The notes beneath the pieces are model-generated. The model did not search any database, was not told the DNA's origin, and saw only the letters and a program-made list of their open reading frames with translations. A stretch of 55,154 nucleotides of DNA, taken from Thermodesulfovibrionales bacterium (GTDB lineage: Bacteria; Nitrospirota; Thermodesulfovibrionia; Thermodesulfovibrionales; JdFR-86). The stretch covers positions 1 through 55,154 of the forward strand of contig JAUXOF010000060.1 of assembly GCA_030682405.1 (NCBI GenBank). Direction: 5' to 3'. Within the stretch, counting starts at the first letter, position 1, and every line of letters starts with the position of its first letter. This document shows, in pieces, positions 1 to 7,561 of the stretch. A program made the translations under genes and the position numbers.

Positions 1-686
1 CCCGCCTCAATAAGAAGGGGCCACTCCGCCCTTCCGCAGCAATGTATGCCTGAGACCGCGCCCGATGCCTTTATGGCATCCGAGGTCTCGCGAAGAAGCC
101 TCAGGGCCTCCTGCCTGCTTACCCCCATATAGGTCGTGCTCCCAAGCGCAGAGAGTATCGGCTCGTCCATGAACATTATCAGCCCTTTTGCATGCGGCCT
201 CAGGGTCTCGGCCTGCCACCTCACCTTTGCCTTAAGGAGCATCAGGCATATCTCCCTCAGCTCCTCGTTGAAATAAACCGGCCTTCCATTTGCGTCGTTT
301 AAGCCTAAGGAGAAGGTAAGCGGGCCTGTAACATGGCCTTTGAGGAACTCAAAACCCCTGCCCTGTATCTCGCCCAAAAACGCATAAAGGCCCCTTGCAT
401 GGTTCTCTGAGACGGCTATTAAGGTGTTATCGTTATAGCCTTCGTAAAACCTCTCAAGCTCCTCGCCGCCGGAATCATCAAGCCATACGGAGCCCTTCTC
501 AGGGTCAGTCCTTATAAAAGGCATTCCCTCCGAGTACTGGGCCACCATGCCCTCCATGAAGGAAAGCCTCGGAAGCTGCGGCCAGAACGGGATGTCAAAC
601 GTCTCAAGCACGGCCCTCGATGCCTCTACCGGGTCTGTGTGTGGGAGACTGCCTATGCCTGTGGTTGAATAAGGTTTTATCCGCAC
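1..686 (-). CDS. Cobalamin-independent methionine synthase-like protein (MetE C-terminal type), partial
   Basis: The reading frame runs from a GTG at 686 off the left edge, so the C-terminus is missing. The N-terminus has the GIGSLPHTDP signature of short proteins related to the catalytic domain of MetE. Near the window edge is an IHCCG motif, whose H-x-C spacing matches the first two zinc ligands of MetE. The product starts directly with the catalytic-type barrel, so it lacks the N-terminal half of full MetE. Proteins of this form transfer methyl groups to a thiol, and some core MetE proteins are known to take methyl groups from corrinoid proteins rather than methyl-folate. The actual methyl donor here cannot be read from the sequence. 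The GTG start is supported by a promoter whose -10 lies 7 bases upstream. Confidence 0.75.
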   Translation of the reverse strand, partial: MRIKPYSTTGIGSLPHTDPVEASRAVLETFDIPFWPQLPRLSFMEGMVAQYSEGMPFIRTDPEKGSVWLDDSGGEELERFYEGYNDNTLIAVSENHARGLYAFLGEIQGRGFEFLKGHVTGPLTFSLGLNDANGRPVYFNEELREICLMLLKAKVRWQAETLRPHAKGLIMFMDEPILSALGSTTYMGVSRQEALRLLRETSDAIKASGAVSGIHCCGRAEWPLLIEA

Positions 687-693
687 TATGGAA

Positions 694-723
694 ATCTTAC
701 AGTATAAGAGGGCGGGTGGTCAA
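694..723 (-). promoter_or_regulatory. Leaderless-type promoter of the MetE-like gene
   Basis: On the minus strand TTGACC (718-723) is followed by 18 bases and TAAGAT (694-699). The GTG start codon begins 7 bases after the -10, where transcription would begin, and there is no Shine-Dalgarno sequence. Confidence 0.5.
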
Positions 724-931
724 TAAAGAGGGGTCTGCGACATAAAAGTGGGGCAAGGCTGATTAAGGCTTTTAAACCCCACAAATCTAACGCAGGCCCG
801 TGCCGGAAACGGGGGGTGTTGCTTTGATTGGATGGATAGTAAATAAACCTCGCCGGTTTCTACATTCGCCAATAATAGCTATTTATGCGCAACGTACTGT
901 ATTTCGTTGGTGATGAATCTCTGCGGGGGCT
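724..931. other. Intergenic region without a recognised gene
   Basis: About 200 bases separate the MetE-like promoter from the 3' end of the methyltransferase. It contains an imperfect GTGGGG / CCCCAC inverted pair around 748-782 with an AT-rich loop. A short stretch reading CCACAAATCTAACGCA resembles one at about 4656-4672. No ORF, RNA gene or complete mobile element is visible. Base composition shifts to AT-rich on approaching 932, which marks the left boundary of the restriction-modification island. Confidence 0.4.
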
Positions 932-1780
932 TTATTTTCCTTGTGCAAACAGGTCAAATGTCTGAGTAAGCGTCTTACCGTTTTTTTGCCGAATAAAATC
1001 TAATCTGTATTCGTCTTTTATTTTTCCATTGTTGTCTAACCGGTTCAAAATCATTTGATAATAGTCAGGATGGATTTCGCAACTAATAAAATTTCTTTTT
1101 AGATTTTTACACAAAACAATTTCAGAGCCGCTACCGCCAAAGAGAATAAATACATCGTCATCGTCTTGTGTGCAAGATTTAATAAGCATTTCAACGAGAG
1201 GCAATGGAATTTGACAAGCGTGAAATGTCTTATCCTTAGAAACATTTTTTACAAGGTCAAAATAAAACCAAGAATAAGGCATACGCCCTTTGTGTCCTTC
1301 CGCAATTCGTTGTAAAATTCTTTTGTCTATCGGATTAAGATACGGCTGTGCAACATTGTCTTTGTAAAAATGATTGTCTTTGCTTTTTGTTGCGTGAAGA
1401 ATAGAACGGTGTGCAGTAGTAAATCTTTTGGGGCTATGTCCGACATTCGTGTTGTATGTCCAAACATAATCTTGCACATCATAAGCATTGTCATCCAAAT
1501 ATTTTACTCTTAAATGAGCGTTTTGCTTTGGATAATTCATCATAAATAAATTTCCAGTTGGCTTCAACACACGCATACATTCTTTCGTCAATTCAATATA
1601 CCAGTCAATGTATTCGTTCCATTTAGTTTTGTAATTTTTCCCAGCGTAGTTAATGCCGACATTGTAATCAGGGTCGCCATATACCATATCCAAACTTTTG
1701 TCAGGCAGTTGTTTTAAGATTATCAAAACATCTTCGTTGAATACTTTGTTTCTGAAATTATTTATTTTCTCAATCCTCAT
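932..1780 (-). CDS. DNA methyltransferase of a type II restriction-modification pair
   Basis: This is a DNA (adenine-N6 or cytosine-N4) methyltransferase of the N4/N6 family. The catalytic motif reads DPDYN (usual form DPPY) near the N-terminus. The SAM-binding FGGSGSE motif lies in the C-terminal third, and this catalysis-first order fits the beta class. The ATG at 1780 is preferred because it falls 5 bases after the restriction gene stop. An upstream ATG at 1843 would overlap that gene by 58 bases. The gene is clearly AT-rich compared with the flanking housekeeping genes, which suggests horizontal acquisition. It presumably protects the target of the endonuclease encoded just upstream. The recognition site cannot be predicted. 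Confidence 0.85.
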   Translation of the reverse strand: MRIEKINNFRNKVFNEDVLIILKQLPDKSLDMVYGDPDYNVGINYAGKNYKTKWNEYIDWYIELTKECMRVLKPTGNLFMMNYPKQNAHLRVKYLDDNAYDVQDYVWTYNTNVGHSPKRFTTAHRSILHATKSKDNHFYKDNVAQPYLNPIDKRILQRIAEGHKGRMPYSWFYFDLVKNVSKDKTFHACQIPLPLVEMLIKSCTQDDDDVFILFGGSGSEIVLCKNLKRNFISCEIHPDYYQMILNRLDNNGKIKDEYRLDFIRQKNGKTLTQTFDLFAQGK

Positions 1781-1785
1781 ACGAT

Positions 1786-2595
1786 TCAACTTTCTAAATA
1801 TGGGTTTAAATCTTTCAACAATTTTCCATTTGAAAGCACACAAATACCTCTTGATTTTGCAAACATTTGAATTGTGGATGTAATTAACTTTACATCTATT
1901 ATTCCTTTCTTTTCTGTTTTATGGATAATGTCCAAAATGAAATTACTAATCATCAGCGGTGCGCTAATCACACTAAGTATTGTATTTACTCTGCCAACTC
2001 TTTTACCGTTTCTTTTGAAATCAGGTTTTCCCCTGACAGTGTGATATTTTACATCTTCATTCCAGCCAAGTAAATCTATAAAATGCAAATACTCCAGTAA
2101 TCCAATTTCTTTGGTTCTGAATTTATCCATAAATCCGTCTTTCAAGCCAAACTCAATTTTATCAATATAACTTGATAAATCCTTAGAAGGTAAATATCGG
2201 AATTTGCCTTCTTCAATTTCTTGATGGTCTATTAGAAAACAATTCCGATAAAGTATTACTAAAACTTTCTTGAAAGTAATTTGATTGATAATTGAAATCT
2301 TGATGAGATATTCCCAAATTTTTTCAAATGCCCAACTTTCAGTTTCGCTTATTCCGTTTGCGCCAACAGTGGGCGACATATCATATACATTTGGTCTTCT
2401 TCTTAAAATTTCCTTTCCAGGCTTAAAAAAGTATGCTTCTTTTTCGTTAGGCAAAGCGGATATTAAATGCTTTATAGGATTTTCTATTGTTCCACCTTCA
2501 AAAGCAATAGCTTCCTCAATCCTTTTTGTTCTTTTAGCAATAAACTCTTTATTGCTCTTAAAGATTTTTGTCGTTATTATGTCGTGTTCTGTCAT
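1786..2595 (-). CDS. Putative type II restriction endonuclease
   Basis: The product is about 269 aa, encoded immediately upstream of the methyltransferase in the same direction and with the same AT-rich composition. It has no motif that I recognise with confidence. A charged stretch containing GKPDF within an RGKPDFKRNGKR segment could be part of a PD-(D/E)XK-type site. The call rests mainly on the pairing with a solitary methyltransferase. ATG 2595 is preferred over the longer frame from 2694 because the extra 33 codons overlap a promoter/leader element also found upstream of another gene at 37.4 kb. Expressing the endonuclease gene first in the operon is less common and could matter for establishment. 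Confidence 0.6.
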   Translation of the reverse strand: MTEHDIITTKIFKSNKEFIAKRTKRIEEAIAFEGGTIENPIKHLISALPNEKEAYFFKPGKEILRRRPNVYDMSPTVGANGISETESWAFEKIWEYLIKISIINQITFKKVLVILYRNCFLIDHQEIEEGKFRYLPSKDLSSYIDKIEFGLKDGFMDKFRTKEIGLLEYLHFIDLLGWNEDVKYHTVRGKPDFKRNGKRVGRVNTILSVISAPLMISNFILDIIHKTEKKGIIDVKLITSTIQMFAKSRGICVLSNGKLLKDLNPYLES

Positions 2596-2601
2596 ATTAC
2601 T

Positions 2602-2699
2602 GATGTTGTCCCTTCCTTTTGTTGCCAAAGGCTCATAGAGAAGCAGGAAGGACTCCGTTACACATATCCTAAGCAGCCGCCTCCTTCCTGTCAAGATTT
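2602..2699 (-). promoter_or_regulatory. Promoter and structured leader, copy A of a repeated element
   Basis: On the minus strand TTGACA (2689-2694) and TAGGAT (2666-2671) are 17 bases apart and point at the restriction gene. The predicted transcript would carry a leader of about 60 bases. Within it GTCCTTCC (2646-2653) can pair with GGAAGGGAC (2608-2616). The arm AGGAAGGA is also repeated inverted across the promoter (TCCTTCCT at 2682-2689), so alternative pairings exist. The same element, in the same orientation relative to its gene, lies at 37379-37487 before the HNH-type gene. Copy A lacks the 28-base hairpin of copy B but has about 16 extra bases in the leader. Confidence 0.6.
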
Positions 2700-2720
2700 T
2701 TCTGCCCCAGATTTTTCTGC
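2694..2720. repeat. Short tandem repeat, 12-base unit twice
   Basis: AGATTTTTCTGC occurs at 2694-2705 and again at 2709-2720, separated by three C residues. It sits just upstream of the -35 of the restriction gene promoter, so it could be a binding site or simply repeat debris. Confidence 0.5.
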
Positions 2721-2774
2721 TGACGACAAACGAACGGCGGTCTTAGAAAACAAAACCCACTTTTATGACGCACA

Positions 2775-2824
2775 CCCAATAATGATTGGGTCATTGACCC
2801 TTGGTTTATCCGTTAAGTTATAAT
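2775..2824 (+). promoter_or_regulatory. parA promoter with two abutting palindromes
   Basis: TTGACC (2794-2799) and TATAAT (2819-2824) are 19 bases apart. The parA GTG begins 8 bases after the -10, so the transcript would be leaderless or nearly so. Two palindromes overlap the -35 region: CCCAAT-AATG-ATTGGG (2775-2790) and GGGTCA-T-TGACCC (2788-2800). Their position suits an operator, possibly for autoregulation of the partition genes, but no regulator can be assigned. Confidence 0.5.
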
Positions 2825-2832
2825 AAGACATT

Positions 2833-3606
2833 GTGGGCAGGGTCATAGCAATAACGAACCAGAAGGGCGGGGTCGGCAAGACCACCACGGCAGTCAATCT
2901 GGCGGTTTCCCTTGCCCTCGCAGAGGAGGATATACTGCTTGTTGACTCGGACCCGCAGGGCAATGCCACAAGCGGGCTTGGGGCAGAAAGGGAGGGAAGC
3001 GGCCTTTACGGCGTCTACTCCGGGGACTTAAGCGCCTCGGCTGCCATAAGAGAGACCTCTATCTCGCGGCTGAGCCTGATACCCTCCACAGTAGACCTCC
3101 TCGGCGTGGAGCTGGAGCTTGTTGAGAAGACAGGGAGGGAGGCGGTTTTGTTTGAGAGGCTTGCCGAGGTCAGGGAAAGGTTCCGCTACATATTCATAGA
3201 CTGCCCGCCTTCTTTGGGGCTTCTTACCCTAAATGCGCTTGTGGCCGCCGACTCGGTCCTTGTGCCTGTTCAGTGCGAGTACTACGCGCTTGAGGGAATC
3301 GGCATGCTCTCAAGGACACTGAGCCTCGTAAGAAGCTCCTTCAACCCGGGGCTTTCCATAGAGGGCGTGCTCCTTACGATGTATGACTCAAGAAACGCCC
3401 TTTCCCATCAGGTGGCAGAGGAACTGAGGAAGCATTTCGGGGAGAAGGTTTATAAGACCGTGATACCGAGGAACATCACCCTTGCCGAGGCCCCGAGCCA
3501 CGGAAAACCCGCGCTCCTCTACGATGCGCGCTCAAGGGGGGCGCAGAGCTATCTATCGCTTGCAAAGGAGATTCTGAGTGAAAATGGCATTGGGCAGAGG
3601 GCTTGA
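2833..3606 (+). CDS. parA: Chromosome partitioning ATPase ParA (Soj)
   Basis: The 257 aa protein is a deviant Walker A ATPase. KGGVGKTT lies at about residues 11-18, the Walker A' motif around DSDPQG and Walker B around FIDCPPS. It works with ParB to segregate replication origins and is full length for chromosomal ParA/Soj. GTG 2833 is chosen because the peptide then begins MGRVIAITNQKGG, the usual start for the family, and because the promoter -10 leaves room for no earlier start. parB follows with a 29-base overlap, which indicates translational coupling. A parS site (inverted GTTTCAC/GTGAAAC type) was looked for and not seen in the window. Confidence 0.96.
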   Translation: MGRVIAITNQKGGVGKTTTAVNLAVSLALAEEDILLVDSDPQGNATSGLGAEREGSGLYGVYSGDLSASAAIRETSISRLSLIPSTVDLLGVELELVEKTGREAVLFERLAEVRERFRYIFIDCPPSLGLLTLNALVAADSVLVPVQCEYYALEGIGMLSRTLSLVRSSFNPGLSIEGVLLTMYDSRNALSHQVAEELRKHFGEKVYKTVIPRNITLAEAPSHGKPALLYDARSRGAQSYLSLAKEILSENGIGQRA

Positions 3607-4414
3607 CGCCCTAATACCGAAAAAACAGGAAGAGATAGCAGAGATAGACATAGAGAGGGTGCAGCCGGGGCATGGGCAGCCCCGCAAGATTTTCAGGGAC
3701 GAGGCCCTCAGAGAGCTTGCGGCCTCAATAAAGGAAAAGGGCGTGCTTCAGCCTATACTTGTGTCCCGCGAAGAGGGAGGCGTCTTCAGGCTCATAGCCG
3801 GGGAGCGGAGGCTGAGGGCATCGAGGCTTGCCGGCAAAGGGAAAATTCCCGCAATCATAAGGAGCACGACCCCGGAGGACTCACTTGAGGTCGCGCTCAT
3901 AGAGAACATACAGAGGGAAAACTTAGGGCCCATGGAGACGGCAAACGCATTCCACAGGCTCATGAAGGAATTTAAGCTCACTCAGGAGGAACTCTCCGCC
4001 AAGGTCGGCAAGGAAAGGGCAACGGTTGCCAACTACCTGAGGCTGCTTAAGCTTCCGGATGAGATAAAGGAGTTGATAAACGAAGACAAACTGAGCATGG
4101 GCCATGCGCGGGCGCTGTTATCCATTGAAGGAAGGCAGGCCCAGATAAAGGCCGCAGGAGCTATCCTCGGCAAGGGATTGAGCGTCAGGGAGGCAGAGGC
4201 CCTTGCAAAAAGGCTCTCTCCCGGACAGGAGCACCCTCAGGGCAAAGCGGCTGCCCTTTCCAAAGACCCGCAGATAGCCTCTCTTGAGCAGAAGCTCATA
4301 AAAAGCCTTGCAACAAAGGTCAGGATACACGCAAGCGGCAAGAAGGGCAGAATTGAGATAGAGTACTACTCTCTCGATGAACTTGACAGGCTCTTAGACA
4401 TTCTCACAGCGTAG
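3578..4414 (+). CDS. parB: Chromosome partitioning protein ParB (Spo0J)
   Basis: ParB binds parS sites and acts as a CTP-dependent DNA clamp. The sequence contains the conserved N-terminal start ALGRGLDALIP, the GERRLRA motif of the CTP-binding ParB/Srx domain, the ENIQREN motif and the central helix-turn-helix. The C-terminal dimerisation segment follows. Length (about 278 aa) is normal. GTG 3578 has an AAGGAG Shine-Dalgarno 8 bases upstream. An ATG at 3584 would remove only two residues and remains possible. The overlap with parA and the shared promoter make this a two-gene operon. Confidence 0.96.
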   Translation: MKMALGRGLDALIPKKQEEIAEIDIERVQPGHGQPRKIFRDEALRELAASIKEKGVLQPILVSREEGGVFRLIAGERRLRASRLAGKGKIPAIIRSTTPEDSLEVALIENIQRENLGPMETANAFHRLMKEFKLTQEELSAKVGKERATVANYLRLLKLPDEIKELINEDKLSMGHARALLSIEGRQAQIKAAGAILGKGLSVREAEALAKRLSPGQEHPQGKAAALSKDPQIASLEQKLIKSLATKVRIHASGKKGRIEIEYYSLDELDRLLDILTA

Positions 4415-4498
4415 GCATTAGAGCTTCCACCCGACCGGAAACCGGACAGGCCGTCTTATTTCCGTATATGGCCCTGTGTGCGGTTCCCTTTTCATGTA

Positions 4499-4640
4499 AC
4501 TTGAGACCCCTGAAAAAGTAGGTTTTTCAAATCCCCTCTTTGTCAAAGAGGGGTTGGGGGAGATTTTCTAAACAAAAATTATTTTAGTTTTCAATGCGTT
4601 TTCAAATCCCCCCTCGCCCCCCTTTGCCAAAGGGGGGAAA
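4499..4640. mobile_element. Miniature inverted-repeat element, truncated copy
   Basis: The left end ACTTGAGACCCCTGAAAAAGT, preceded by TA (4497-4498), is identical to the right terminal repeat of the complete copy at 6943-7134. Two internal hairpins are kept: CCCCTCTTT/AAAGAGGGG (4533-4553) and CCCCCCTTT/AAAGGGGGG (4617-4637). The right terminal repeat is absent, so this copy has lost an end. No transposase is encoded. The 341-base gap between parB and the PAS gene is otherwise made of unremarkable sequence (4415-4496) and the promoter region from 4693. Confidence 0.75.
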
Positions 4641-4692
4641 TAAGAGGAAACAGTTAAACCCACAAATCTGACGCATAATTTAGACCTTTTTG

Positions 4693-4732
4693 TGGCATTT
4701 TTTTTGCATACATTATTGTAGGTTGCTATAAT
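4693..4732 (+). promoter_or_regulatory. Overlapping sigma54-like and sigma70-like promoters of the PAS/HD-GYP operon
   Basis: TGGCATTTTTTTTGCA (4693-4708) has GG and GC exactly 10 bases apart (4694-4695 and 4706-4707), as required for a sigma54 -24/-12 promoter. The same DNA offers TTGCAT (4704-4709), 17 bases, then a perfect TATAAT (4727-4732). The two would start at different points, giving leaders of roughly 37 or 17 bases, and a GAGG ribosome site lies near 4741. Which one is used cannot be told from sequence, and no sigma54 activator gene is in the window. Confidence 0.5.
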
Positions 4733-4755
4733 AATTTAACGAGGTATTAAGAACC

Positions 4756-5673
4756 ATGGAGATTAAGCCTTCAATATCCGGCAACCACTCCCTCTGTAAT
4801 TTCATCACAGACGGCATCCTGATAATCGGCAAAGACCTCAAAATCGTCTTTGCAAACAATGCGTTTCTGAAGTGGTGCGGAATGCCTGAGGACAAGGTGC
4901 TCGGCGCAAAATGCCATGAGATTTCCCACAAATCCCCCTCTCCCTGCAATGTCATATGCCCGCATGAAGAGGTCTTCTCAAAAAAAGAAGCCGTAAAGGT
5001 CACACACCAGCATAAATGCCCTGACGGAAAAGAGAGGTTTTTTGAGATAAATGCCTCACCTGTACTTGACGAAAAGGGCGAGGTGGCGCAGATGGTGGAG
5101 ATACTGAGGGATGTGACGGAAAGGGAAAAGGCCGAGGATGACCTGAAGAAAACCAGCGAGTTCTTCCACACGATAATAGATTCCCTTGCCGAAGGCGTTT
5201 TAGTCATAGACAGGGACATGCGCATCAGCATGGTAAACAAGGGGTATTTAGACCAGCTCCGGCTTGAAGACGCCATCGGCATGCACTGTTACAAGCTCTC
5301 GCACGGACTTGACAGGCCGTGCTATGAAGAGGGCGAGCCGTGCCCTGTGCATGAGGTGTTTGAGACCGGAAAGCCTGCCAAGGCCTTACACATCCACACA
5401 GACAAAAATGGGAATAAGGTCTACGTATCCATAGGCGCCCATCCGATAAAAGACAGCTCTGGAAGTGTGGTTCAGGTGGTGGAGACCATCAACGACGTAA
5501 CCGAGAGGAAAAAGGCAGAGATAGAGCTTAAGTTGAGGGTCAAGGAGCTTGAGGAGTTCTACGACATGGCAGTTGGAAGGGAGCTTAAGATGATGGGGCT
5601 TAAGGATGAGATAGAAAGGCTCAAAAATCTGGTCGGAAAACATGGAACCAAGGTTGACGAAAAAAACATCTGA
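4756..5673 (+). CDS. Stand-alone double PAS sensory protein with Cys/His motif
   Basis: The 305 aa soluble protein has two PAS domains (about residues 10-125 and 130-250) followed by a coiled-coil-like tail, and no kinase, cyclase or DNA-binding domain. Each PAS domain carries the pattern C-x4-H-x5-C-x(3-6)-C-P: CHEISH...C...CP in the first and CYKLSH...C...CP in the second. Three cysteines and one histidine in fixed spacing suggest a metal, haem or Fe-S ligand set, or a redox switch; this is inference. The stop overlaps the start region of the HD-GYP gene by 32 bases, so the sensor is probably co-translated with its output partner. Confidence 0.75.
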   Translation: MEIKPSISGNHSLCNFITDGILIIGKDLKIVFANNAFLKWCGMPEDKVLGAKCHEISHKSPSPCNVICPHEEVFSKKEAVKVTHQHKCPDGKERFFEINASPVLDEKGEVAQMVEILRDVTEREKAEDDLKKTSEFFHTIIDSLAEGVLVIDRDMRISMVNKGYLDQLRLEDAIGMHCYKLSHGLDRPCYEEGEPCPVHEVFETGKPAKALHIHTDKNGNKVYVSIGAHPIKDSSGSVVQVVETINDVTERKKAEIELKLRVKELEEFYDMAVGRELKMMGLKDEIERLKNLVGKHGTKVDEKNI

Positions 5674-6943
5674 GCACGGCTCTTTTTCAAGGCTCGCCCT
5701 TTACGTCTCACTCCTCGGCTGGGGGGTGCTCGGCCTGTATGCCCTATCTGTCTATACATTCGCATACGAAGAATTCACCCGGCATTTGGCGGAGTTCTGG
5801 TCTCCGGAGTACACCGGCTTCAGGGTCAGGGCGCTGATACTCTTTGCGCCTTTCATATCCACGGTGCTCGGCTATCTCGTTAACGAAAAGGCAAAGCTCA
5901 TCAAAGAAAGGCTCAGAAACGACGAAACCATAGAGAAGGCTATCGGCCAGTGGAGGGCGACATTTGACTGCCTGCCGTACGGCATGATGATTATAGACCC
6001 TGACTGCAATATCCTCAGGGCAAACGACTATATCGCAAGGCTCTACGGAGTCCCGCATGTAAAGGAGCTCATAAATAAAAAATGCTCGGACATCGTCCAC
6101 AAAAAAGACGGCAGGCCCGATGCCTGTCCCATGAAAAAATCCCTTCAGACGCTTGAGACCGAGACCCTTGAGTATCATGACCAATCCCTTGGCCGCTGGT
6201 TTCTGCTTTCCACCGCGCCCACGGTCAGCGATAGCGGCATGACATTCGTGCACTCCATAATAGACATAACCGAGATTAAGGAAAAAGAACGGAAACTTGC
6301 AGAGGGCAAGGCTGCATTTTACAATATGCTCAAGGACCTTGACGTATCCTATAAGGAATTGAAATCCCTTTACGACGGCCTGATATTTGCGTTTGCCAGC
6401 GCGCTTGATGCAAAAAGCCCGTGGACAAAGGGCCATTCCGAGCGCGTTACTGCCTATGCCGTCTCAATAGCAGAGGAGATGGGCCTAAGCGAAAAGGACA
6501 TTGAGACCCTGAGGACCGCCGCTCTCCTGCACGACATAGGAAAGATAGGGACTTACGATGTGATTTTAGATAAGCCCGGCAGGCTCACAGACGAGGAGTT
6601 CGCCCTCGTGATGCAGCATCCGGCAAAGGGCGCCGAGTTTCTGAAGCACATAGACCAGATGAGCAAGGTCATACCCATAATCAGGCATCATCACGAGAGG
6701 ATGGACGGAAGCGGGTACCCGGACAGGCTAAACAGCGGGGATATACCGCTTATGGCGCGCATACTCTGCATTGCAGACTCCTTTGATTCCATGACAGCGG
6801 ACAGGCCGTACAGACCGTCGCCCGGCAAAGACTACGCAGTCTCTGAAATCAAGCGCTGCTCAGGCACACAGTTTGACCCTGAGGTCGCCGCCGCATTCCT
6901 AAGGCTGCTTGAAGGGCAGAAGGCCCTGAGCGGGAGCCTATAA
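5642..6943 (+). CDS. Membrane PAS-HD-GYP cyclic di-GMP phosphodiesterase
   Basis: The 433 aa protein has two membrane segments (about residues 15-37 and 63-82), a PAS domain (about 100-210) and an HD-GYP domain (about 240-420). The catalytic signatures are present: HDIGKIG, a downstream HHHERMDGSGYP and the metal ligands between them. HD-GYP proteins hydrolyse cyclic di-GMP, so this gene probably lowers that messenger in response to the PAS signal. The PAS domain keeps C-x4-H and the final C-P of the motif seen in the preceding gene but lacks the middle cysteine. The TA of its TAA stop is the target duplication of the inserted miniature element, and the last A is the first base of that element. 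Confidence 0.9.
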   Translation: MEPRLTKKTSEHGSFSRLALYVSLLGWGVLGLYALSVYTFAYEEFTRHLAEFWSPEYTGFRVRALILFAPFISTVLGYLVNEKAKLIKERLRNDETIEKAIGQWRATFDCLPYGMMIIDPDCNILRANDYIARLYGVPHVKELINKKCSDIVHKKDGRPDACPMKKSLQTLETETLEYHDQSLGRWFLLSTAPTVSDSGMTFVHSIIDITEIKEKERKLAEGKAAFYNMLKDLDVSYKELKSLYDGLIFAFASALDAKSPWTKGHSERVTAYAVSIAEEMGLSEKDIETLRTAALLHDIGKIGTYDVILDKPGRLTDEEFALVMQHPAKGAEFLKHIDQMSKVIPIIRHHHERMDGSGYPDRLNSGDIPLMARILCIADSFDSMTADRPYRPSPGKDYAVSEIKRCSGTQFDPEVAAAFLRLLEGQKALSGSL

Positions 6944-7134
6944 GTTGAGACTGCTGAAAAAGTAGGTTTTTCAAATCCCCTCTTTGACAAAGAGGGGTTA
7001 GGGGAGATTTTATGAATAAAATTTCTTTTAGTTTTCAATACGTTTTCAAATCCCCCCTCGCCCCCCTTTTCTAAAGGGGGGAAATAATAAGGTTGTTTTA
7101 TATGATGAAAGGCACTTTTTCAGGGGTCTCAAGT
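6943..7134. mobile_element. Complete miniature inverted-repeat element (TA target type)
   Basis: The 192-base element is flanked by TA at 6941-6942 and 7135-7136. The right end read inward is ACTTGAGACCCCTGAAAAAGT and the left end is AGTTGAGACTGCTGAAAAAGT, giving inverted repeats of about 21 bases with few mismatches. It holds two perfect 9-base-pair hairpins (6977-6997 and 7061-7081), which could terminate transcription from both convergent neighbours. It encodes no protein. TA duplication and short inverted ends fit elements moved in trans by IS630/Tc1-mariner-type transposases, but none is present here. A truncated second copy lies at 4499-4640. Confidence 0.8.
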
Positions 7135-7454
7135 TAGGGCTGCTCCACAGGGGTCACAACCGCCATTACGACAAGCCTCTCTCCCTTGTCCGCACTAAAG
7201 CCGTGGGACACCAGCGGGTCGCAGAGTATGCAGGTCTTCTCGCCTGCCTCAATAGTCTCCTCGCCTACGGTAAAAGTCCCCCTGCCCTCAACGCAGTACA
7301 TCATAAGCCTGAGGGGCGCCTTGTGAGGAGGGAGGCTCTGCCCCGGCTCAAGGCACATGAGGGCAACCCTCATCTCAGGCTTATCAGACAGCATCTCCCT
7401 TCCTATCCTGTCGGGGTGAAATTTAATGAGTTTTTTTAAATCAAGTGTCTCCAT
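7134..7454 (-). CDS. Small cupin-domain protein
   Basis: This is a 106 aa single-domain cupin. The first motif is represented by the LEPGQSLPPHKAP stretch and the second by LCDPLVSHGFSA, which forms the usual beta-barrel metal pocket. One histidine from each motif is visible, but the complete four-ligand set is not obvious. Function is unknown; small cupins of this type include binding proteins and simple oxygenases or isomerases. Its start has an AAGGAGGG Shine-Dalgarno. The stop codon is completed by the end of the inserted miniature element, so the ancestral C-terminus may have been different. Confidence 0.7.
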   Translation of the reverse strand: METLDLKKLIKFHPDRIGREMLSDKPEMRVALMCLEPGQSLPPHKAPLRLMMYCVEGRGTFTVGEETIEAGEKTCILCDPLVSHGFSADKGERLVVMAVVTPVEQP

Positions 7455-7561
7455 TGAACCCTCCTTATAAGGAAACTATACCAAATAAGGAAGGCGATTG
7501 GGATGAGATAAATCATATTATTGGGGCATGCAAATCTAATGTCCTATATCGGTGCAATCTT

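Noticed and set aside
2415-2832. Plus-strand small frames over the restriction gene start and its leader
   Set aside because: They cross the shared promoter/leader element and a gene of better support. Their peptides are low-complexity and phenylalanine-rich, as expected from AT-rich antisense.
4656-4672. A CCACAAATCTGACGCA stretch resembling one near 775-790
   Set aside because: The match is about 16 bases with a mismatch and no supporting structure. It may be repeat debris but is too short to call.
5744-6436. A 230-codon minus-strand frame inside the HD-GYP gene
   Set aside because: It is the complement of the PAS and membrane coding region, with cysteine- and arginine-rich composition typical of shadow frames.
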